From: Collinsella aerofaciens
GTDB lineage: Bacteria > Actinomycetota > Coriobacteriia > Coriobacteriales > Coriobacteriaceae
DNA length: 64,000 bases
Assembly (NCBI RefSeq): GCF_963360655.1
Contig: NZ_OY725717.1
Coordinates: 186,001-250,000, forward strand
Direction of reading: 5' to 3'
The stretch's first letter is position 1; each line of letters starts with the position of its first letter. This document shows, in pieces, positions 27,618 through 35,767 of this stretch. The position numbers and the translations under genes were made by a program. The notes below the pieces were generated by a model, which was not told where the DNA came from, made no database searches, and saw only the letters and a list, made by a program, of their open reading frames with translations.

Positions 27618-27650
27618 AGTATTGCAGCTCGCCCGTTGTTGCACAACAAC
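27618..27650 (-). promoter_or_regulatory. Promoter with palindromic operator before the secreted-protein gene
   Basis: On the minus strand TTGTGC (27641-27646) and AATACT (27618-27623) are exactly 17 bases apart. The near-perfect palindrome GTTGTTGCACAACAAC (27635-27650) covers the -35, as expected for a repressor site. An 11-bp part, GTTGCACAACA, recurs at 25709, beyond the terminator of the same gene. Confidence 0.6.
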
Positions 27651-27692
27651 CCCTCGGTAAACGGCAACAACCCTCCGCGAAATCTTAAGGAA

Positions 27693-28112
27693 TTAGACAA
27701 ACTGGTCGTCGGGCGCCAACAGAAGCTCGCCGTAACGTTTCGTCAGCCCGTCTCTCAACTGACAGAAAGCGGGAATATAGACGTTCAAGATGCGCTGAAT
27801 CAAATCTTGAGCGAGCTTGTTGTCGTAGATATGGACGTTCGTATTGCGGTCTCTGAGCATATCCAGCCAGGCTGCCTCATCAATAAAGTCGTAGAATCGG
27901 TAGGACTCCTTCAAGATGGCACGAGGAGACCCCGACGCGGCAAGCGTGGCGCCCTCATACTCGAGCAGACGCTTAAGGAGCTTCCAGCTCAGTTCAAATT
28001 GAAGATTGAACTTATTAATCAATCCACTCTGAACAAAATCATTGTTAAGATCCTGATTGGGTGCATCCTCAAGATTCGCCAAGGCGCTGGCAAAGTTCTC
28101 ATATTTTTTCAT
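27693..28112 (-). CDS. HEPN-domain toxin of an MNT/HEPN pair
   Basis: A 139-residue all-helical protein of the nucleotidyltransferase-substrate-binding (HI0074-like) HEPN group. RNTNVHIY (Arg89 to Tyr96) is the R-x4-H-x-Y motif that forms the RNase site in HEPN toxins and carries the tyrosine modified by the partner. It overlaps the end of the nucleotidyltransferase gene by 14 bases, so the two are translationally coupled. Together they form a type VII-like toxin-antitoxin module. Family is firm; activity is inferred. Confidence 0.88.
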   Translation of the reverse strand: MKKYENFASALANLEDAPNQDLNNDFVQSGLINKFNLQFELSWKLLKRLLEYEGATLAASGSPRAILKESYRFYDFIDEAAWLDMLRDRNTNVHIYDNKLAQDLIQRILNVYIPAFCQLRDGLTKRYGELLLAPDDQFV

Positions 28113-28386
28113 ACAGAATCACACCATCCCTGGCAATTTCATCGAGCAATTGCTGCGATAAGGGCTCATCGAGATTGACGACATCTACATCTAAAAGAGT
28201 ATCAAGATGTTCCTCGATCAAATATGAGAAACGGCCGAAATCCCGGCAACCTGCTACGGCGATGTCAATATCGCTCTTGGGCAAGTTGTCGCCTCGAGCA
28301 CGAGAACCAAACAACACGACCGTCTCGGCGTCACATTCCCGAGCAAAAACTTCGATTTGCTTATACACCTTGTCGAGAGATGCCAT
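28099..28386 (-). CDS. MNT minimal nucleotidyltransferase (antitoxin)
   Basis: A 95-residue nucleotidyltransferase with GSRARG (27-32) and SDIDIAV (Asp39, Asp41), the G-S-x(n)-D-x-D signature of polymerase-beta-type enzymes. In MNT/HEPN modules this enzyme adds AMP to the HEPN tyrosine and silences it. It starts 8 bases after the stop of the Rrf2 regulator gene, so the three genes appear to form one transcription unit. All catalytic residues are present. Confidence 0.88.
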   Translation of the reverse strand: MASLDKVYKQIEVFARECDAETVVLFGSRARGDNLPKSDIDIAVAGCRDFGRFSYLIEEHLDTLLDVDVVNLDEPLSQQLLDEIARDGVILYEKI

Positions 28387-28394
28387 TTGCAGCC

Positions 28395-28826
28395 CTACAG
28401 CTTAATGTCAAAGTTGATCTCGGGGACGGCGGCCAGGTCGGCCAACGTCACGCCGTCGACGTACTTTTCGATCACGTCATCCAGACCACGCCAGAACTTG
28501 ACGGTGGAACACAAGTCACTGCGGGCGCAGCTGTTGTCGATGCCATCGCACGCCACCGGAGCCGTGCTGCCCTCAACGGCACGCAAGATGTCGCCGGCAC
28601 GCACCTCGGCCGGGTCCTTGCCCATCATGTAGCCGCCGCCCTTGCCACGCACGCTCTTAAGCAGGTCCGCCTTCATAAGCGGACGCACCAGCTGCTCCAG
28701 ATACTTCTGCGAAATGCGCTCGCGGTCGGCAACCTCGCGCAAGGCAATCTTGCCCTCGGCGTCGCCCAGCGCCGCGATATAGATCATCAGTCGGAGGGCA
28801 TAGCGGCCCTTGGAAGAAATGAGCAT
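28395..28826 (-). CDS. Rrf2-family Fe-S regulator, likely suf repressor
   Basis: A 143-residue winged-helix regulator: SKGRYALRLMIYIAA and ERISQKYLEQLVRPL are the hallmark N-terminal helices. Cys93, Cys100 and Cys106 in ACDGIDNSCARSDLC are the cluster ligands of IscR/SufR-type sensors. The ATG follows GGGAGGGTAGGT. It is divergent from sufCBDSU, with two dyads between, so it probably senses cluster supply and controls both directions. The downstream MNT/HEPN genes are spaced as an operon with it. Target genes are inferred. Confidence 0.9.
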   Translation of the reverse strand: MLISSKGRYALRLMIYIAALGDAEGKIALREVADRERISQKYLEQLVRPLMKADLLKSVRGKGGGYMMGKDPAEVRAGDILRAVEGSTAPVACDGIDNSCARSDLCSTVKFWRGLDDVIEKYVDGVTLADLAAVPEINFDIKL

Positions 28827-28846
28827 ACCTACCCTCCCATCGCATC

Positions 28847-28877
28847 TGGGACAACATAACCAGGTTTGTTTGTCCCA
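28847..28877. promoter_or_regulatory. Operator dyad 1, candidate Rrf2-regulator site
   Basis: TGGGACAA and TTGTCCCA are perfect inverted half-sites with a 15-base spacer containing AACCAGGTTT. It lies 20 bases before the regulator's own start codon, so binding would block that transcript's leader. Confidence 0.7.
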
Positions 28878-28890
28878 AATTTAAAGTAAG

Positions 28891-28921
28891 TGGGACAAAC
28901 ACAACAGGTTATTTTGTCCCA
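28891..28921. promoter_or_regulatory. Operator dyad 2, candidate Rrf2-regulator site
   Basis: The same half-sites with the same 15-base spacer as dyad 1; the spacer holds AACAGGTT. Dyad centres are 44 bp apart, about four helical turns, so both face the same side of the DNA. It lies about 38 bp upstream of the suf -35 box. Confidence 0.7.
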
Positions 28922-28958
28922 GAATTTGAAAAGTCGAGTGGATTAGTCGGGTTTTCCC

Positions 28959-28986
28959 TTGACTAACGCCGAACCCATAGTAACTT
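28959..28986 (+). promoter_or_regulatory. Candidate suf operon promoter
   Basis: TTGACT (28959-28964) and TAACTT (28981-28986) have a 16-base spacer, 65 bases before the sufC start. The -35 is good, the -10 partial. Confidence 0.5.
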
Positions 28987-29050
28987 TATTCCGAGAAGAT
29001 TCCTAGGGTTTAGTACACCTATGAGTACACCATATACAGAGAGGGACAGC

Positions 29051-29851
29051 ATGAGCGCAAATCCGCTGCTTTCCATCGAAGGTCTGACCGCCTCCGTGGA
29101 CGAGAAGACCATCCTCCACAACGTCAGCCTCAACGTCGCCGCCGGCGAGACCCACGTGTTGATGGGTCCCAACGGCGCCGGCAAGTCCACCCTCGGCCAC
29201 CTGGTCATGGGCGACCCCGTCTACACGGTCAACGACGGCCGTATCGTCTTTGACGGCCAGGACATCACCGAGCTCACCACCGACAAGCGCTCGCGCGCCG
29301 GCCTGTTCCTGAGCTTCCAAGCACCGGTCGAGATCCCCGGCGTGCCGCTGTCGAGCTTTTTGCGCGCCAGCATCGCCGGCCGCCCCGGCCTGGAGATGAA
29401 GGGTAAGGAGTTCCGCCGCCGCGTCAAGGAGCTCGCGGCCGAGCTCAACATGGATACCGCCTACCTCAACCGTGAGCTGGGCGTGGGCTTCTCGGGCGGC
29501 GAGAAGAAGAAGGTCGAGATGCTCCAGCTTTTGCTGCTGCAGCCCAAGCTCGCCATCCTGGACGAGACTGACTCCGGCCTGGACGTCGACGCCCTGTCCA
29601 CCGTCAGCCACGGCATGGACGCGTATCGCAAGAGCTGCGACGGCTCCATGCTCATCATCACGCACAACACGCGCATTTTGGAGCACCTGGATGTCGACCG
29701 CGTCCACGTTATGGTCAAGGGCCACATCGTGCGCGAGGACGACGCCTCGCTCATCCCCTGGATCGACAAGAACGGCTTTGAGACCTTCGAGCGCGAGGCC
29801 GCCGAGCAGCGCGCCCAGGCCGAGTCTGCCGCTGCCGAGCAGCAGGCGTAA
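29051..29851 (+). CDS. sufC: Fe-S cluster assembly ATPase SufC
   Basis: A 266-residue ABC-type ATPase that powers the SufBCD scaffold in the cytoplasm. Walker A is GPNGAGKST, signature GFSGGEKKKVEM, Walker B LAILDETDSGLD, all intact. The ATG at 29051 is 7 bases after GAGAGGG; an in-frame ATG at 29021 has no site. The last 20 residues are an Ala/Gln/Glu-rich tail absent from many relatives. It is the first gene of a tight five-gene operon controlled from the region shared with the Rrf2 gene. Confidence 0.96.
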   Translation: MSANPLLSIEGLTASVDEKTILHNVSLNVAAGETHVLMGPNGAGKSTLGHLVMGDPVYTVNDGRIVFDGQDITELTTDKRSRAGLFLSFQAPVEIPGVPLSSFLRASIAGRPGLEMKGKEFRRRVKELAAELNMDTAYLNRELGVGFSGGEKKKVEMLQLLLLQPKLAILDETDSGLDVDALSTVSHGMDAYRKSCDGSMLIITHNTRILEHLDVDRVHVMVKGHIVREDDASLIPWIDKNGFETFEREAAEQRAQAESAAAEQQA

Positions 29852-29863
29852 AGGGGCGACGCA

Positions 29864-31276
29864 ATGACCAAGAACCGCACCGAGGTCGCGGACATCGACC
29901 GCAGCCTCTACGACTTCACCTATGGCGAGGAGGGATTCGAGCGCCTCGACGCCGGCATCACGCCCGACATCGTGCGCGAGATCAGCGCCAAAAAGGACGA
30001 GCCGCAGTGGATGCTCGACCTGCGCCTCAAGTCCCTCGAGATCTTCAATCGTTTTCCCGACCCGACGTGGGGCCCCTCCATCGAGGGCCTGGACATGGAC
30101 AACATCGTCACCTACGTCAAGCCCAACACCGACCAAAAGCACGACTGGGAGTCGGTGCCCGACGACATCAAGAACACCTTTGAGCGCTTGGGCATCCCCG
30201 AGGCCGAGCGCAGCTACCTGGCGGGCGTCGGCGCGCAGTACGACTCCGAGCTGGTCTACCACAACATGCAGGACACGGCGTCCAAGATGGGCATCGTCTA
30301 CTCCGGTATTGAGGAAGCCCTGCACGATCCGCAGTGGGAGCCGCTCATCCACGAGAAATTCATGACGCTCATCCCGCCCACCGACCACAAGTTTGCGGCC
30401 CTGCACGGCGCCGTGTGGTCGGGCGGCTCGTTTGTCTACGTTCCCAAGGGCACCAAGTTGGACTTCCCGCTGCAGAGCTACTTCCGCCTTAACGCCAAGG
30501 GCGCCGGCCAGTTTGAGCACACGCTCATCATTGTCGAGGACGATGCCGACCTGCACTTTATCGAGGGCTGCTCCGCACCCAAGTACAACGTGGCCAACCT
30601 CCACGCCGGTGCTGTCGAGCTCTTTGTGGGCAAGCGTGCACACCTGCGCTACTCGACCATCGAGAACTGGTCCAAGAACATGTACAACCTCAACACCAAG
30701 CGTGCGCGCGTGGACGAGGACGGCGACATCGAGTGGATCAGTGGCTCCTTCGGCAGCCATGTGGGTTATCTCTACCCCATGAGCGTGCTCAACGGCCGCG
30801 GCGCCCGCTCGAGCTTTACCGGCATCACCTTTGCCGGCGCCGGCCAGAACCTCGATACCGGCTGTAAGGTCGTACTCAACGCGCCCGAGACCTCGGCAAC
30901 CGTCGAGACCAAGGGCATCTCCAAGAGCGGCGGCATCCAGACCTTCCGTAGCTCTATCGTGGCCACGCCCAAGGCCGAGGGCTCCAAGGCAACCGTGAGC
31001 TGCCAGTCGCTCATGCTCGACGACCAGAGCCGCTCCGACACTATTCCGGCCATGGACATCCGCGCCAAGAACGTCGACATCGGCCACGAGGCCACCATCG
31101 GCCGCATCGGCGACGACAAGGTGTTCTACCTGATGAGCCGCGGCATCTCGGAGGAAGAGGCCCGCACCATGATCGTCAACGGCTTTGCCAACCCGGTCTC
31201 CAAGGAGCTGCCGCTTGAGTACGCCGTCGAGATGAACAACCTGATCAAGCTCGAGATGGAAGGAGCGATCGGATAA
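29864..31276 (+). CDS. sufB: Fe-S cluster scaffold SufB
   Basis: A 470-residue SufB with the beta-helix core of the family (VYVPKGTKLDFPLQSYFRLN, FVGKRAHLRYSTIENWSKN). It forms the SufB2C2/SufBC2D complex on which clusters are built. GKRAHLRYSTIENWS and SKGGI-like stretches place it as SufB and not SufD. It starts 12 bases after sufC, behind AAGGGGCGACGCA. The stop overlaps the sufD start (TAATG). Full length for the family. Confidence 0.96.
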   Translation: MTKNRTEVADIDRSLYDFTYGEEGFERLDAGITPDIVREISAKKDEPQWMLDLRLKSLEIFNRFPDPTWGPSIEGLDMDNIVTYVKPNTDQKHDWESVPDDIKNTFERLGIPEAERSYLAGVGAQYDSELVYHNMQDTASKMGIVYSGIEEALHDPQWEPLIHEKFMTLIPPTDHKFAALHGAVWSGGSFVYVPKGTKLDFPLQSYFRLNAKGAGQFEHTLIIVEDDADLHFIEGCSAPKYNVANLHAGAVELFVGKRAHLRYSTIENWSKNMYNLNTKRARVDEDGDIEWISGSFGSHVGYLYPMSVLNGRGARSSFTGITFAGAGQNLDTGCKVVLNAPETSATVETKGISKSGGIQTFRSSIVATPKAEGSKATVSCQSLMLDDQSRSDTIPAMDIRAKNVDIGHEATIGRIGDDKVFYLMSRGISEEEARTMIVNGFANPVSKELPLEYAVEMNNLIKLEMEGAIG

Positions 31277-32547
31277 TGAACCAGACCACGAACACCGCTG
31301 CTACCACCCTTGAGCAGGTCAATGCGATGCCAGCTGCCACTTGGGGTTGGCTGAAGATGAACCAGACCAAGCTCGAGCTCTCTGACGAGCTTGCCGCCGC
31401 TCCCACCGAGGCTGTTAAGGTCGAGGGCTTGGACGAGCAGTTCCGCGGCGCTGCCGACGCATTTAACGCCGCCATGGACGCCATGGCCGAGCGCTTCCCC
31501 GAGCGCCGCGCCTCCGCCCCCGGCGACGCCGCCGACCGCGCCCGCATCACGCCCGAGACCGAGCTTGACGTGCCCGCCACCTCCATCTACCAGGCCGGTG
31601 CCATCAAGCTCGAGGAGGAGCTCTCCCCTGCTGAAGCCTTCGAGACCGGCATGGGCGAGGCTGCCTACACCTACTTGGCCGACCACGCCACCAAGCGCAT
31701 CGTCATCGATGTGCCCGCATACAAGCACGCCACGGTTACCGTGCGCGTGAGCGGTGTCGATGCAGCCGCGGCCATCGCCGCCATCGACGTCGTCGCCCGT
31801 CCCCAGTCGACGCTCGATCTGCTTATTGCCCTGGACTCTCCCGTTGCCGGCCAAGGCGTCGTGGGATCCGTGCTACGCGTGTGCGCCCACGAGTACGCCA
31901 CCGTCAACGTGACCTGCACGCAGACGCTCGACGATAGCTGGATCGCGCTCGACGACACCGGCCTGTTCCTGGACGAGGGCGCGCGCGTCAACGTGCAGCA
32001 CACCGTCCTGGGTGCCGGCGCCAGCGCCACCGGCCTTGCCGGCGACCTGCTGGGCGATACCGCCAAGGTCACCATCGATACTGACTACCTGGGCGCCCGA
32101 GAGCAGGTGCGCGACTTTAACTACGAGCTGCGCCACCGCGGTCGCAAGACCGAGTGCGAGATCGACGCCAACGGCGTGCTGACTGGCACGTCCAAGAAGG
32201 TCTACCGTGGCACCATCGACCTCGTGCACGGCTGCAAGGGCGCAACCGGCACCGAGCGCGAGACGGTGCTTTTGGCCAACAAGGGCGTCGACAACAAGAC
32301 CGTTCCCGTCATTCTCTGCGACGAGGACGACGTCGCCGGCAACCACGGCGCCACAATCGGCCACGTCCGCGACGAGCAACTGTTCTATCTCGCCTGCCGT
32401 GGCCTTGACCAAAACGCCGCCGAGGACCTGTTCATTCGCGCCAAGCTGGAGGACGCCGCGCTTTCCGCCACCGACGAGCGCACCCGCGCAGCCGTCGTCC
32501 GCTTGGGCAACAACCTGATCAACAACTTTGAAGAGGAGCTCGCATGA
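31276..32547 (+). CDS. sufD: Fe-S cluster assembly protein SufD
   Basis: A 423-residue SufD. The C-terminal half keeps the shared SufB/D core (LRHRGRKTECEIDANGVLTG and DEDDVAGNHGATIGHVRDEQ). The N-terminal 150 residues are divergent, as usual. It pairs with SufB and is needed for iron entry. Translation is coupled to sufB by the TAATG overlap and to sufS by ATGA. Confidence 0.95.
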   Translation: MNQTTNTAATTLEQVNAMPAATWGWLKMNQTKLELSDELAAAPTEAVKVEGLDEQFRGAADAFNAAMDAMAERFPERRASAPGDAADRARITPETELDVPATSIYQAGAIKLEEELSPAEAFETGMGEAAYTYLADHATKRIVIDVPAYKHATVTVRVSGVDAAAAIAAIDVVARPQSTLDLLIALDSPVAGQGVVGSVLRVCAHEYATVNVTCTQTLDDSWIALDDTGLFLDEGARVNVQHTVLGAGASATGLAGDLLGDTAKVTIDTDYLGAREQVRDFNYELRHRGRKTECEIDANGVLTGTSKKVYRGTIDLVHGCKGATGTERETVLLANKGVDNKTVPVILCDEDDVAGNHGATIGHVRDEQLFYLACRGLDQNAAEDLFIRAKLEDAALSATDERTRAAVVRLGNNLINNFEEELA

Positions 32548-33869
32548 TCGACACCGAGCACGTTAAATGCGATACCTGTACCGCACCGGAGCCTATGGAG
32601 TTCGACGCCAGTGACGAGGCCTCGCGCGGCTGGCCTACCGTCGACATCGAGACCAATCCCTACAAGGCACAGTTCCCGCTTTTCCAGCAGCACCCCGAGA
32701 TCGCCTTCCTCGATAGTGCCGCCACCGCGCAGCGCCCCGCCTGCGTGCTCGACGCCGAGCGTGACTTCTATCAGCGCATGAACGCCAACCCCCTGCGCGG
32801 CCTGTACTCACTGTCCGTCGAGGCCACCGACGCCATCGCGAAGGTCCGCCAGCAGATCGCCGACCTCATCGGCGCCTCACAGGCCAACGAGGTCGTCTTC
32901 ACCCGCAACACGAGCGAGTCGCTCAACCTGGTCGCCAAGAGCTTTGCACCCACAGTCCTCGAGCCGGGCGACGAGGTCGTCATCACCATCATGGAGCACC
33001 ACTCCAACCTGATTCCGTGGCAGCAGGTCTGCCGCGAGACCGGCGCCAAGCTCGTCTACCTCTACCCCACCAAGACCGGTCAGCTCACCACCGAGGAGGT
33101 TCTTGCCAAGGTTGGTCCCAAGACCAAGATTCTGGCCGTGGGTCAGGTCTCCAACGTGTTGGGAGTCGAGAACCCAGTCAAGAACCTCGGCAAGCTCGTG
33201 CACAAGTATGGCGGCTACCTGATCGTCGACGGTGCGCAGTCGCTGCCGCACATGCCGGTCGATGTGGCCGACCTGGGCGCCGACTTCTTTGCCTTTAGCG
33301 CACACAAGGCTATGGGCCCCATGGGCATCGGCGTGCTGTGGGGCAAGATGGACCTGCTCAACGCCATGCCGCCCATGCTCACCGGCGGCGAGATGATCGA
33401 CTCTGTTACCGAGCAGGACGCCGTCTGGGCGCCCGTTCCCGAGAAATTCGAGGCCGGCACACAGGACGCCGCCGGCATCTTCGCCACGGGTGCGGCACTC
33501 GACTACCTGGTCAACACGGTGGGTTACGAGAACGTCCAGGCACGCGAGCAGGCACTCGTCCACTACCTGATGGGCGAGCTCATGCAGCTCGACTTTGTCC
33601 AGATCATCGGCTCCATCTATTGGGACAACCACCACGGCGTTGTGAGCTTTAACGTCCGCGGCATCCACCCGCACGACGTCGCGAGCATCATGGACATGGA
33701 CGGCGTCTGCATCCGCGCCGGTCACCACTGTGCACAGCCGCTGCTCACCTGGCTGGGCGTCGAGAACCTTGCCTGCTGCCGCGCCAGCGTGGCCTTCTAC
33801 AACGACAAGGCCGACATTGACAAGTTCATCGCCGGCCTGCATCACGTTTGGAGCACGTTCAATGGGTAA
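32544..33869 (+). CDS. sufS: Cysteine desulfurase SufS
   Basis: A 441-residue PLP enzyme that takes sulfur from cysteine. FSAHKAMGPMGIGVLWG holds the PLP lysine and RAGHHCAQPLL the persulfide cysteine. The first 35 residues (MIDTEHVKCDTCTAPEP) are an extra N-terminal tail with a CDTC pair. That tail is not part of the standard fold and could bind metal or a partner. It overlaps sufD by 4 and sufU by 8 bases. Class II desulfurase of the SufS type. Confidence 0.95.
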   Translation: MIDTEHVKCDTCTAPEPMEFDASDEASRGWPTVDIETNPYKAQFPLFQQHPEIAFLDSAATAQRPACVLDAERDFYQRMNANPLRGLYSLSVEATDAIAKVRQQIADLIGASQANEVVFTRNTSESLNLVAKSFAPTVLEPGDEVVITIMEHHSNLIPWQQVCRETGAKLVYLYPTKTGQLTTEEVLAKVGPKTKILAVGQVSNVLGVENPVKNLGKLVHKYGGYLIVDGAQSLPHMPVDVADLGADFFAFSAHKAMGPMGIGVLWGKMDLLNAMPPMLTGGEMIDSVTEQDAVWAPVPEKFEAGTQDAAGIFATGAALDYLVNTVGYENVQAREQALVHYLMGELMQLDFVQIIGSIYWDNHHGVVSFNVRGIHPHDVASIMDMDGVCIRAGHHCAQPLLTWLGVENLACCRASVAFYNDKADIDKFIAGLHHVWSTFNG

Positions 33870-34296
33870 TCTGTACACCTCCACCACATTTATGGAGCAC
33901 AACTCGCACCCCGACTACAAGTACGAGATGGATGCTCCCACGCACGAGCACGACGGCATCAACCCCAGCTGCGGAGACGAGCTCACTCTGCAGCTGCGTG
34001 TCGAGAACAACGTGATTGAGGAGGCCTCCTTTACCGGCCACGGCTGCGCCATCAGCCAGGCCAGTGCCGACATCATGGCCGATCTCATCACCGGCGAGAC
34101 CGTCGAGGAAGCTCGCCGCCTGGCAGAGCTCTTCCTCGCCATGATCCGCGGCGAGAAGCTCTCCGAGGAGGACCTGGAAGACCTGGACGAAGCCGCCCAG
34201 CTCCAGGACATCTCGCACATGCCCGCCCGCGTCAAATGCGCCGAGCTCGCCTGGCGCACCCTCGACGGCATGCTCGAGGGGCAAGCTAACCAGTAG
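33862..34296 (+). CDS. sufU: Sulfur transfer protein SufU
   Basis: A 144-residue zinc protein that accepts sulfur from SufS. NPSCGDEL, GHGCAISQAS and RVKCAELAW carry the three conserved cysteines, and Asp in CGDE is the fourth zinc ligand. The ATG at 33862 lies inside the end of sufS. It is the last gene before a strong terminator. SufU replaces SufE in this Gram-positive style arrangement. Confidence 0.95.
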   Translation: MGNLYTSTTFMEHNSHPDYKYEMDAPTHEHDGINPSCGDELTLQLRVENNVIEEASFTGHGCAISQASADIMADLITGETVEEARRLAELFLAMIRGEKLSEEDLEDLDEAAQLQDISHMPARVKCAELAWRTLDGMLEGQANQ

Positions 34297-34328
34297 CGTA
34301 TGCTCCGAATCCAAGGTTTTTGATTGCC

Positions 34329-34358
34329 GAGCCGCCCAATACGGGCGGCTCTGTTTTC
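34329..34358 (+). terminator. Intrinsic terminator of the suf operon
   Basis: A 9-bp perfect stem GAGCCGCCC / GGGCGGCTC with five-base loop is followed by TGTTTT, 32 bases after the sufU stop. Confidence 0.9.
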
Positions 34359-34359
34359 C

Positions 34360-34954
34360 TAATGAGCACGAACACACAAAATCAGCGCGCCCGGCGCCCC
34401 GTCTGTCATTTACCACACGGCCAGACGCGAACACGGGCGTTTTCCACAGCACCAAAGGCCTGCGGCAGGGCCCCGGGCCCGCCAAGCAATGCGCCAAGCC
34501 CCGTTCTGCTGAGCTCCGACTCGCTTCGCGCCTGCCGCAGACGGGTCCCATAGGGTGCGACGTGCATTTTTGCGAGTATTCAGCACGCCAAGCTGTATGT
34601 ATACGCATCGAAAGCGTTAATCAACGTCTCCAGGCGCATATATATTGTGTTTTAGAACAAGCATCGCGGTCTCAGGGATCACATACATGCGCTTCGGAGG
34701 CGGATCGGAAGGCATAAATAGCTTCGGGACCCGTATGTTGCAAGATTGCGGCAGTGCCGACAGCACCACGATGCTGAAAACTCCGTTTTTTGCACGGCGC
34801 AGACGGGGGTAGGCACGGGCAAACCCGGACTGAGCTGTTATTTTATGCAAGATGACGATTGTTCTATGCATATTAAGAAGTGCAGTTACCGTACCAAGCT
34901 TTTGAACGCTGGTTGCGGCGTATGGACGACCCCAACTGCGGTGAACAGGCGACC
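34360..34954. other. Gene-poor gap between suf operon and Y1-transposase gene
   Basis: No recognised gene is seen. A GC-rich part (34400-34560) contains inverted CTGCGGCAGG (about 34458) and CCTGCCGCAG (about 34536). The 3' half has one small open frame, described at 34617-34871. Nothing else is supported. Confidence 0.5.
34617..34871 (-). CDS. Small hypothetical protein, uncertain
   Basis: An 84-codon frame with ATG at 34871 but no ribosome site. The C-terminal 50 residues (ALPQSCNIRVPKLFMPSDPP then KRMYVIPETAMLVLKHNIY) look protein-like and not GC artefact, so it may be a remnant of a larger gene. I do not recognise it. Confidence 0.3.
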   Translation of the reverse strand: MHRTIVILHKITAQSGFARAYPRLRRAKNGVFSIVVLSALPQSCNIRVPKLFMPSDPPPKRMYVIPETAMLVLKHNIYAPGDVD

Positions 34955-35767
34955 TTACATCACGTTTCCGCCAGCCCGCATCGCCGTTCGCGCGCGGGCG
35001 CGCACGATACGAGAGACGGTACTTTTGCCAATCCCGGTATACCGCTCAATCTGGCGCACCGTAAGGCCGGCATTGCTCAATCCAACAATAACGGTATCGC
35101 GCTGCGCCGGCGGTGCAGTTTTAACCACATTGAGCGGAACCCCGAGGCTCTTCGCCATCTTGTCGGCAAAGGCGTGGCGTTCCCACTCTGTCTCTTTCAT
35201 ATCGCGCAGCGCCGGTTCGCCGCCGTCGGGCGTCGAAAGCGAATAGGCAATAAAGCCCTCGGCAGAACCAAAAAGCTCAAGCACGCAAGAAGGATCAGAA
35301 AATCCCCTCGCGACATCGGCCGCGTCACCGTCGTAAGCGCACAAATGCTCCGGAAAGCTGCTCCAGGGATAACGCTCAATGAGACTGATGCCCGCCTCCT
35401 GCGGATCGGCGTGAACGGAGCGAATAGCCTCCATCACCTGCCAGTCGGTATCGAGCGAGCGCCGGTCAAAACGGTTCTGGAACAGATGCCCTGTGCGCCC
35501 CGTGCGTTTATTGAACCGCCGCGCGTACGTCAAAAGCAGCCGGTGCATCGCCGCGCTCATCGCGTCCTCGTAATCTGCAAGCACCAGACGCACGTGATTG
35601 CCCATAAGGCACCAGGCGATAACCGTCACGCCCGCCTTGCGGCAGCACTCACGCATCAGCTCCAAGAACTCCCACCGGTCTTCATCGCCCTCAAAGATGA
35701 GCTGCTTGCCCGTACCGCGGGCACAGACATGGTAAAAGCCGGTAACCGTTCTCCAAACGCGCTGCAT
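34955..35767 (-). CDS. REP-associated (Y1) transposase-like protein with altered HUH motif
   Basis: A 270-residue relative of the IS200/REP-associated tyrosine transposases. YHVCARG, WCLMGNHVRLVL, YARRFNKRTGRTGHLFQNRF and RSVHADPQEAGI match the family in order. The metal site is normally NHVH; here His58 is kept but the second His is Arg60. The last 60 residues add a helix-turn-helix (GLTVRQIERYTGIGKSTVSR). The ATG at 35767 follows AAGGGAG; upstream in-frame codons lack a site. No IS ends are seen. Such proteins are usually domesticated and act on palindromic repeats, which do occur in this window at 38027 and 47989. Confidence 0.82.
   Translation of the reverse strand: MQRVWRTVTGFYHVCARGTGKQLIFEGDEDRWEFLELMRECCRKAGVTVIAWCLMGNHVRLVLADYEDAMSAAMHRLLLTYARRFNKRTGRTGHLFQNRFDRRSLDTDWQVMEAIRSVHADPQEAGISLIERYPWSSFPEHLCAYDGDAADVARGFSDPSCVLELFGSAEGFIAYSLSTPDGGEPALRDMKETEWERHAFADKMAKSLGVPLNVVKTAPPAQRDTVIVGLSNAGLTVRQIERYTGIGKSTVSRIVRARARTAMRAGGNVM

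Noticed and set aside
29003-31087. A 694-codon open frame antisense to sufC/sufB
   Set aside because: The opposite strand has firmly identified Suf proteins; this frame reads as low-complexity Val/Leu/Ala/Gly/His shadow.
34320-34553. A plus-strand 77-codon frame after the suf terminator
   Set aside because: It starts inside the terminator hairpin, lacks a ribosome site and looks like random GC-rich sequence.
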